Assembly (NCBI GenBank): GCA_032717465.1
Contig: CM064683.1
Coordinates: 37,514,042 to 37,578,041 of the forward strand
Origin: Coenobita brevimanus
Taxonomy: Eukaryota > Arthropoda > Malacostraca > Decapoda > Coenobitidae
Length of the DNA: 64,000 bases
Direction of reading: 5' to 3'
Shown here: piece by piece, positions 1 through 9,600 of the stretch
How the letters are laid out: each line of letters starts with the position of its first letter
Numbering within the stretch: position 1 is the first letter of the stretch
The notes under the pieces: generated by a model
What the model saw: the letters and a program-made list of their open reading frames with translations, nothing else
The model's database searches: none
Told to the model about the DNA's origin: nothing
Made by a program: the position numbers and the translations under genes

Positions 1-2284
1 AGTGGACCAACAATTCTGATTTACATGTGAAAGTTTGGCACCTTTAAAACAGGAGTAACACTTTACAGTGGCTGTCATGACTAACTGCAGAATGAACCAC
101 ACCAAATTACCATCACATCAGAATTTTCAAGATATAGCATACACCACCAGTATCATCACCACCTCTGGCACCTTGCTCCCTCCTTGTAACCCCTGCACAA
201 GTGATGGGTGTGACAGAAATGCCTTCAGGCTACCTTATCCACAACACCTCTCTCCCTCTTTCACAAACATTCCTCCTCCTCTTCCTTCTCTTTCATCAAT
301 ACACTGCTCCTCTCCCTTCTTTCGTATCCCAAAGGGTGCAATTTACCAACATTACCCTCACTCTCAAACTGGAATACTGTCCTATATATAAAAAAGTCTT
401 GTGCAACCATTCAAGACACTAGAGTATTTATATCAGTTTGATACTAGATATGGGGATACAATAAATATTAATGAAGCTTAGAAACATTAAATGATTGGCT
501 AAGCAATGGTTACTAAGGACTTCTTTATATTTACAATACCTGACTCTCAGAGAAGAAAGTCTGGGAGACTTAAAGTGTCCTATAAAAGTAAAGTCCAATA
601 CACAAAAGTTTAACAGTGCTCTACATTTCATACATTTTTACACTGTCAGTTTTTCAGACCAGACGTATATAGGATATCACTCTAAACAAGACTGTGAGGT
701 TACTGACACACATACACAACACCAAACCAAATGTATCCAAAGACTACAATGAAATAAACCAGGAATTCAAACTGTCATCACCCAAACCTTCCCATATTCT
801 CTGCTTCTACCACACTTTTGTAAAATACTTCATCCATGCTAAACACTTTATGGTTTACAATACTTTTCTACCTTGCACCATTCTCTCATCCACCTCCCCA
901 CATGTTCATTCCCTCTCTCTCTCTCTCTCTCTCCAATCACTAGTTACACACACTCAAAAAAGTACCGTTACAGGGAGGTCCAATGAGTTTCGTACTGAAT
1001 AATCCAGCTGTCTTGGTAGGGTTGGAGGAAGGCTGTTATCAAACATTTCATTCGTGGTGTCAGTTTGTATCGTGCGGTAGGTGTAACGATACTTTTCTGA
1101 GTGTGTGTACATAACAAGAGCTATATATTCCTTACATAAAAGTTAAAAAAGGCATCAGCACATTCCGCATGAAAAAATCCAACACTATAAATGACAACTA
1201 CTGCAAAACACCCAAGATTCTGCCCCACACTGGTAAACCTGCTTTTATGAGGATGCATTTTACTGCAAGCTCATAACATCTAGTCGGTACTGGTATCAAT
1301 ATTTCAACAATAAATCAATCTTGAGACATCCTGAGCTGTTTTGATCATTTTTGGATATTTTGGAGTCCTGTACATTTTTTTTTTTTTTTTTTTTTTAACC
1401 TATTGTACAAACTCTCCATGTGTATATTCCTACATCATCATTATTATCATCCTGACCTTCTTCCATCCTTAGAATGGGGTGAGGTAGAATTCATATGAAA
1501 AGGAAAGATAGAGAGAGAGAGAGAGAGAGAGAATCAACATCCCTAACATAGGTAACATTCACACACCTTTCCCTGGAATCCTGAACACACCTCACTGCCC
1601 TAACTAGTCATCTGCATTTTTTTTTCTTTATAAATACACTAGTCAATGTGTGACACTACAAGTGCGCCAGCATCAATTTAGCACGCCATGCAAAAAAATT
1701 ATATAACAATTTGGGATGGAAACGATGGTCATTGACATGTTTACATGACTTCCCAATCATCCCAAGCACTCAGACATTCAGTACTGTATGAGATATTGCT
1801 ATGCAAGGATGTCCTCCTCGCGCTTGCTCCCAGCCCACCACCCAAGAGATAAGGACAGAACTCTTCCCCACAGGTGGGGTGAGTTACAAAAACACATCAG
1901 CAGGTGTGCCAAACAATTATCTTTAAATATATAAGATGGAAAAAAAAAAAAAAAATGAAATGAAATGAAATGAAATTGAAAAAATGGTCCCAAAGCCAGT
2001 CTGGAGGGTACAAAGATTTCCACCAATTCGATGACAGGGGTTAAATAAAGAACAAAGACACAATGCTGCATAGATTCAACAGACGTGATGGTAATGTTAA
2101 AAAGGTACAGTTTATAGTCCACGAGATAACAAAGCTGCCTTGTTGGCTTCGTGTGATAAGAACTCTATTGGAGAAAAAAAAAAAAAAAAAAAAAACTGTA
2201 AATGAAGTGGTTTGGGTGTGCATGAGAAGGTACTAAAAGCCCAGACAAAGTACAGTCATACTTTGTTAATGCCCAAAGTCCTCT
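1..2284. other. non-coding stretch with simple repeats
   Basis: I see no convincing exon here. The stretch is AT-rich with scattered short ORFs that carry no recognisable domain. It holds a (CT)n run near 910-934, a T-tract at 1374-1396, a (GA)n run near 1508-1531, an A-rich tract with repeated GAAAT units near 1939-1975 and another A-tract near 2174-2194. It may be intergenic or downstream sequence of the loqs-like gene; nothing in the sequence decides this. Confidence 0.5.
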
Positions 2285-2580
2285 GTCTATCTATTATCTA
2301 TCTATCTACAGTTGCCTTCATCCTGTAGGCAATGGCAAGAAATGGTTTTCCTCCACACAGCCCTGTCCTTCACCATTTGTCTGCCTTCTCTCCAGCTCTC
2401 ACCCACTTCTCTCATACATCTCTTCACTCCAACCCTTCATCCCATCCTTTGTCTCCTCCCCCTTCTCCCTCTCCACTTCAGTAACAAACACTCTTCTAAT
2501 CAGCCTCTCATTCTCCACCCTCTCCATCCTTTCAACCCAACAATGTACTCTTCATTTATTCTTTCTATTCATGCTTATGT
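2285..2580 (-). mobile_element. 5'-truncated LINE 3' end, (TATC)n-tail family
   Basis: The left end is a run of TATC/CTAT units followed by sequence matching the copies at 9176, 31570 and 35170: a gap-like GCAATGGCAAGAAATG stretch, then CCCTGTCC..CACC, CTCTCCAGCTC and CTCATACATCTCTTCACTCC. On the minus strand this is the 3' end of a non-LTR retrotransposon ending in a (GATA)n tail. Only the 3' few hundred bases are present, so it is a dead 5'-truncated insertion. Confidence 0.6.
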
Positions 2581-5051
2581 AATTCAGTGGACGTGTTTCA
2601 ACTGGGATGGGTTACAAGACAGACTTCATCAGCTCCGCACTACTAGACTTGAGAGAGAGAGAGAATCAGTAACCAAAATGGAAGGCACACCAAAGCAATA
2701 AGTTGCTTGGAAATATAAAACACACTGAAGCTATAAAGTTAGGTTGGAATTTTGACAAACGTATATTGCATCCTACCATCATCCTATCAAGTACCGTATT
2801 GCTCCATCAGAAGGGTTGGGGACGGAGGCTAGACTACTCATTCCAGAGATTTAAACTATGATTTGTAAGTAGGGAGCCAGCAAATAAAACAGAAACCATG
2901 TCCAGAATAAGGGATGCAAGAAATATATTAACACTAGAGTCTCCCTGCCATGTTACAGCCTTGAAGAGATCTTGATATTTGTGAAGTAACATGGCATCAA
3001 ATTACCAAGTTCCGGCAATAATAATAAATGCATATAAACATATAACCAATTCTCTTATTCATGCAATAGCAGCATACACCAACATAAACTCCTCAAAAAC
3101 TTAAAACGAAGATAGCCACACTGCGTACTTTCTCACACTATCAAGCTTTTTCTGGTTCTCAGGACTTTATCTCATTCTAAGGTGGGAAAATGAGGTCTTG
3201 ATGATGATCATCATCATGTTGGTGGTGGTGGTGATGGAAGAAAAGCTGTAAAATACTGAAACATCATCTACCATACTAAAGTTTCCATTTCACTGTGGCT
3301 ATCCGTGCTTTAACTACGGCAGATCATTAAGTTCTGACCTTTATACTGTATCTGCATAACCAAGCACTATTAGCCTGCCACATTTGTACTTCAACATCAA
3401 TGAAAAAGCTGTGCCTGAAAATGTCCTCTCCCAAATTTAAACATAAAAATCTACGCATTCATATTCATCTACCAATCCAACATCACAACGTGCAACAAAG
3501 TTCATACTGAGATCTACACTGAAAATGACACTCAAGGATCATCACCAAAATTTCTTAAGTAAATAAAAGTTTTATTAAAATGGAAACTTAAATCATAAAT
3601 TACACTGCGATGCCAAAATTCAACTACTTCAAGTTTAAATCTCTTAACATCTTATTAATATGAATTGTGGCCGATGCCTGCAAGAAAGAGAGAACACAAC
3701 TTAATAAAAGATTAAATTAACAGGGCTTTATTTCAGCTAAATTCATTACTAAAATAATGAACATAAAACACATTGTAAAGAGTGGACACTATGGACTGCA
3801 CTGGACATGGCATATCAACTTTTGCAGGACATCTATCTGTATGAAGAGAGATAATAAGCCTAATATTCTCCTGTGGGATATTTATATAGCTTTAATACTG
3901 ATACAGTTTGCATCAATAACCCACAAGAGGTTCCTAAGGTGAAATGTGCAGAATAATTCACCATATAAAAGAATTTGCAAAGCCTTCAATGCCACCTTAC
4001 AAGACTAAATTATATCAGGTCATGCAAAACCAACCCAAAATAAGGCAAGCATGAACACTTTCTCCCACACTGGAAGAATACACCACATTCTTATTAACTT
4101 GACCTAGTACATAACCATGTATTAGATAAATTCCGGTTACTTTCGGTCAGCATAAAATCTCATTGCCTCATCCTCAGTCTTGTGCACTACAGGGTGACTG
4201 CTCAAAGTGACAGCTGATTTAACTTTATGGGAGTGAAATATGAATTATGTTTTTAATAGCTGCTTTCTTGTGGTTGATGGGTCTGCTTGACCACACAGAC
4301 TGGGGAGTACAACAATAACTACTGTACACTGTTAAAGTCCAAAAGTCCTTATTTGGAAAGACAAAAATAAATAACATTTTCATTTTTCTGGTACAAAAAT
4401 TCTCTGAAACTCAAATTCATTAAGAGAACATAACTGTTTTTCTCCCCGTATAAAAGCATACCAAACTCTCCAATTTAGGTAACAGTAACGCCAAGCAGCC
4501 ACCCACATAACTGTTGCAATGAACAGTCCGATGTCCACATACAATCTAATACCTGTACTAAAGTCCATTTACCTCTCCTGCCTCTATTTCACTGTTGGAT
4601 TCACAGATCCCTGAATGTGACATAGTGACATGGGGTGCATGACATTCCTCTGTTCCTCTGTGGGTAATAATAAGCACCTCTGTCTATCTGGTCCATTTCA
4701 AGTAACTATGAATCCAGTGATGAGAAAAGGGTAGCAGAGACGAATGAATATTTGTCTTTGACTGGGTTTGTAAATACATTACACATGTGGACAGGTTCTC
4801 AAACATGGATAAATATGTACATTATATTAACAATAACAAGCACCAAACATTACCCATTAACAAAAACCAAACATCCCAAAATCCCTAGGGCAAAGCAAGC
4901 ACCATATTGCAACTACATGCAAGGATCAATAACAAGCAATTGAAACCATGCATAGAGACTGTGTGTGATGGGTAAGTGCAATACATTTAAATACATGAGG
5001 CAGGCCTATGTAAATGACTGTGCTGATGTACAGCAATTTTCCCTTTCCACT
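2581..5051. other. non-coding stretch downstream of the loqs-like gene
   Basis: The stretch is AT-rich with no recognised domain. A weak acceptor-like site followed by a 16-codon open stretch ending in TAA (4186-4137, minus) and a hydrophobic minus ORF at 4568-4380 were considered. Neither can be joined in phase to a neighbouring exon that I can see. It may contain 3' UTR of the loqs-like gene or intergenic sequence. Confidence 0.4.
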
Positions 5052-5117
5052 TCACAGTTTCAGCAGCTGTACAAAATTTTTTCGAAGCTTTGTCATTCGC
5101 TCAGCTTCATCTTCAAG
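5052..5117 (-). CDS. candidate alternative last exon of the loqs-like gene
   Basis: On the minus strand an acceptor (pyrimidine-rich, ending CTAG) precedes 21 codons and a TGA. The peptide is charged and helical in character, beginning LEDEAERM and ending QLLKL. It starts in phase 0, which matches the strong phase-0 donor GAG|GTAACT at 6505 in loqs exon 6, so a 6505-to-5117 join would give a protein of about 234 aa with a short charged tail. This is an inference from phase only; the peptide has no family match that I recognise, and an unrelated gene could own it. Confidence 0.25.
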   Translation of the reverse strand, partial: LEDEAERMTKLRKNFVQLLKL

Positions 5118-5307
5118 CTAGAAAATGTTGTGATTACTTAACGGCATATAAACCACTTGTACTTTACCTGAGGGGAGGAAGAAATGACAAAAAATCAACA
5201 CACAATACAGAAAAGCATCAACTAATGAGGGTAATGGTGCTTACACACAAAGTTAAATGGAGGGGGGGGGGGGAATCAGATATCACTACTCTCAAAGCCA
5301 CCATTAA

Positions 5308-5392
5308 CCTCTTCAGTTCAATGATGTATTTTCTCATACATTCCTGCTACTACCAAGTGACATTCTTCAACTTAAGGGCTGAAGTGAAGGGG
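5308..5392. mobile_element. short TTAA-flanked MITE (piggyBac-like)
   Basis: An 85-bp segment lies between TTAA at 5304-5307 and TTAA at 5393-5396. It begins CCTCTTCAGTTCAATGATG and ends GGGCTGAAGTGAAGGGG, so the ends are imperfect inverted repeats (CC.CTTCAG). The start resembles the ends of the units at 6917, 17242 and 60550, which suggests one family of non-autonomous elements with TTAA target duplications. Confidence 0.4.
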
Positions 5393-5652
5393 TTAATGGA
5401 GTAAATGTAAACCCTCCAATTCACTGTATCCAAAGTTGAGAAATCTGTCCAGAGATAATTAAGAACATAAAAGACATTCTCGGCATGAAGGGATTAATTC
5501 ATATTATTTCAACTCCCTTGGATGACCTGTCATGAACACAAGGTCCCCGCATCTTATGGCAGAGATATACTGTATTCCTCACAATCCTCAAAGTCAAACT
5601 CTCCAAAATTGAACATGCCTGAGATTGAGGATGATGCATTCAAATTTTGTTC

Positions 5653-6623
5653 CTATACACTCTCAAGTTTTATGTAACTGGCATCCATCAAAGACTTTAG
5701 ATTTGTATCAGCTGTACTCTCTACCATTTTCTCCTCCTCAACTATGACATACTCTAATATTTCTTCTGAATCAAAAGCACGGAACCCAGTGCTGGAGTCA
5801 GTAACACAGGTATCGATCAAAGGTTCTGGCTTTGTATCAATTACCCATCCTTTGGTTTCCAGATCTTCAGCTATATTCTTTGATATTTCTTCAGAACTCT
5901 CTGTGGGGAATTTAGTATTTGAGGTAATATACCGGTAAGTATCAATCAAAGATGGCTTGGTATCAACTATCCTTTCAATAGTCTCCTGATCTTCAACTAT
6001 GATATCCTCCAATATTTCTTCAGATCCATGATAGGGGGATTCAGGATTAGAGATGGCATCACAGGTATCAATCAAAAGTTCTGGCTTATTATAAACTGTC
6101 CTTTCTAGAGTTTCCTCATGTTCAACTATGATATCCTCAATTTCTTCAGAACCAAAAGCGGTTGGTTCAATATTGAAGTTAATATCATAGGTATGATTCA
6201 AAGGCTTCTGCTTATTTTCAATCGTTCTTTCTATTGTTTCCTGATCTTCAACTATGATATCCTCTAAAATTTCTTCAGAATAATGGGACGATGATTCAGT
6301 ACTATCGTCAGTGTTATATGTGGAGCCCTCACAGTCAAAGCAAACCCGGGAGTATATGGGAGAGGTGTGGTGAGAGAGAAAATGTGGCTCTTCACTGTCA
6401 CAGCAAAACTGTGCATGCACGGGAGAGGTGTGAGGGTGAGGGAGTAAATGTGGGGGCAGCAGCAAACCAACATGCCTAGCGGCCAAGCGTTCACAATCAG
6501 TTACCTCATCATCGTCATCTGCCAGAACGTTCACGGGAGGCTGCTCCACGGGTTGGTCCTTCAGCCGCTGGCTCATCTTGAAGGCTGCCTGGCGCTTGGC
6601 TAGCTTCTTGCTCTTGCCTGTGC
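5653..6623 (-). CDS. loqs: loqs-like exon 6, end of dsRBD2 plus acidic repeat tail
   Basis: The acceptor CTGTACAG|GCACAGG gives GTGKSKKLAKRQAAFKMSQR, finishing dsRBD2. At 6505 there is a strong donor (GATGAG|GTAACT, phase 0). If it is not used, the frame stays open for 284 more codons. That extension has two 24-aa His/Ser/Cys-rich repeats and then five 42-43-aa acidic repeats, each starting SEE and most carrying (I/V)(I/V)VE and ID/TKP-type segments (DNA about 6279-5653). Maintenance of frame through repeats of 126 and 129 bp argues that it is or was translated. It could be a retained-intron isoform. After the TAG the same frame stays open for 32 codons to TAA at 5556. Confidence 0.65.
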
Positions 6624-9600
6624 CTGTACAGGGACACTCCATTCTCTGAACATAAGTTACGGAACCGGCCATTCAAATTCATTACTGAATATGAAAAGGG
6701 CAGTTCCCCTACTTACTTCTCTAAACAGAGTCTGAAACACTAAAATAATACTGTAACTAGCTTAAAATAAAAAAGATGAACAAGCAATGACACCCCTGAC
6801 ATGTTACAACCAGCAGTATAACTAAGCCAATCAAAATGACCAGAGGTTTATTTAACTAAATCAGTAAAGGTGCAAGTTTAGTACAGACTAATTCCCGTAC
6901 TTGTGAAAAACATTAACCATTTCAGCCAAAGAACATCTCTTGCATGTTATGTAGGTTGTGCGATGCTTTTAAACAACTCAAAGAGACCACGTGACTTGTA
7001 ACAGTTAAAAGCCATCGCCAGTACAGCCTTCAGCCCAAGATGTACTTCATCTTTTATCAGACTAAAGACTGATGATATAAATCAGCTAACAGTCTCTCCT
7101 CAGACTGAAAAGGTTTAACAAATTCAGAATTTGACCTTATATGTAGTACCAACTTCATCTGCCTAGTCTCACTAACATAGTTTCATGTTTTTCCAAATTC
7201 CCTAATAATCCTAACAATTATCTTCCTTTTCCTATTCATTAACTCACTGCACTTCTACACATCATCTTTGTTCTCGTCATTAATTTTATCTCAGATTATG
7301 CTCAATTCAATATTCACCTACTGACTTGGGGTTAACTTTATAATAATTTTTCTTTCTTAACAAATATTTACTCATAAACGTTTCCAACTACAGAATTAGG
7401 GGGGCAGATCCTGATACGGGTGGAGGACCCAATACTGTACTAGTACTAAATTTCCAGTAAAATAGGCAGTAAATTTATCTACACCTTTGAACTGCTCTGC
7501 TTCCTTTAGCAGTATGATGATAACCTGAACATTGTGCTCTATTTTACTGGTTAACTCTTAGTTATTTCAGAATGATGTTACTCAATTTAGGGGAGACCTA
7601 TAGCTGTGGTGATACTAATGGAGGCTATATCTACCTCCTTTCCAATCTCAACACGGAGATTTCTCTCCCAAAACAACTGTGGGCAGAAACTCGAAGAATG
7701 AAATAAGAAATACAGTATTCAAGACATCGGAGTGATTTCTTCAAAACTCACCAATTTCCTTGGTGTTGCCAATGGTGCAGGCGATGGAGAAGGTGCGCTC
7801 ATGGGGAAAACCTTCCTCTGAGGTCAATTCATATGTGGGGGGAGGCCAGCGACGCGCCATGCACAGCTCCTGAGGACATCACTCAATTTGATACTACTTA
7901 TCCATTATTCACTATTGTCCTTAACGCTTACTATTTACTGAATACATATTATAATTTGGTACCAATTATTTTATTAGTTTCAAGTTGACACCACTCACTA
8001 AAAACCCTTCTACACACATTAAATGCTTATTAATACAAACTTATAATCTACCTGTACTTACTAACAGAACCATCCAATACAGTATCTGTTTCTTCCACAA
8101 CAACAAAAATTGTGCTGTACTGCACGGTTTTTCAAAGGCCAACTTCAAATGGATCTACTAAATTCCCACACCATGCACGAACCATAAGCTACGAAATGAC
8201 ACCTGCCAATATTTGGCATTTTGTTGTAAGTATTTAGAGTGCGGCACAATACTACATATCATCATCTTCAGCAGCAGCATGAGTCTATTAATAACCAGAG
8301 TTTAATTTAAGTCGAGTAATTGTTGTGTACAAAACATGTCTTCCTAAAATCCTCCTCCTCTTCCTCAGATTTACATAAATTATAAAACTCAACAACATAC
8401 CATACGTAACTATATAAATAAAACAATAAAGAGATAACCGGTACTGTTTTAGCTGTAGATAGTTCCGCTATAAATGACCTGATCCCATACATACATACCT
8501 ATAGGCCACAATACATAAATAATAATGAAAGTACAAGTCACTTACCTGCAGGGACCCAACAGGGTTTCCTGGGATACCATCATCATAAGGGGAGATTATC
8601 TGTGTGGATCTGAAACAAACAAATCATTAAATTATGTAAATTGCTTGTTTAAAGTGTATTTTGAAATGCTTTATTAACTCCCTCCCTCTGACAACACACC
8701 CAGTACTTTTATTCTTGCCATCTCCAGACAGTTTTATTCAGATATGGAGACTTGGTGGAGTCAGATACTGCCTTCACTATCAGACATCCTTCCCAGCTTG
8801 AATAAAATCATATGGAGATGGCAGTACTGAAACTGAAATCTCATCACTGGATTCAACGGGTTAACTCAAGAGTAACTGAAACGGCAACCAATGAGGGACA
8901 ACTGTGCGGACTGAAGTACTGACAAAACCCTCCACACAATGAACAGTACAGTATACTAAATGGGGTACGTACAGCTCTGGGGGAGCTCCTGGTGCCCCAG
9001 TTGGTGATGGGCCGCCAGCACCAGCTGCACCACCCTGGATGATTATGTCCAGCACTGCCTTGGCCGCTGCATGCTTGGCCTTCTTCTTGCTCTGCCCAGA
9101 TCCATTGGCTGCAAACACAATCATCATCATAATCCTATCTCCTTAATTGCCCACAGATGGGGTGAAGAATTTATCTAACTATCTCTATCTATCGCCAGAC
9201 ACCTGAACCCCATTCGGGGTGGCCACAAACAAATTGCCTCTATGTTGCCCTGTCCCTTGCCATTTTGCTGCCCTCTCCCCAGCTCACACCTCCCTCTCTC
9301 ATATACCTCTCCACTCCATCCTTCCATCTCATCCTCTGCCCTCCCTCCACCTCACTAACATACAAGCTCCTCATTAGTTTCCCACTCTCCATCCACTTCA
9401 CATGGCCAAACCACCTCAACGTTATCTAATGCTTTCTATCACATCCACTTCCACACCACAACACTCTTTCACATCCTCATTTGTCAGTCTCTCTCTCCTT
9501 TTAACTGCACATGCTCCTAACAAATAACTCATTTCCACTGCTCTCACTCTTGACCTGTGTCCTTCCAACAAGGTCCAAACTTTCTTCCATACATTAGAGT

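Noticed and set aside
4137..4186. Possible last exon ending in TAA (minus)
   Set aside because: The acceptor is weak (CCTGTAG) and needs a phase-1 donor; no suitable partner exon was found.
4380..4568. Minus ORF with a membrane-like segment
   Set aside because: It lacks plausible splice or start context and resembles no family I know; the hydrophobic run is short.
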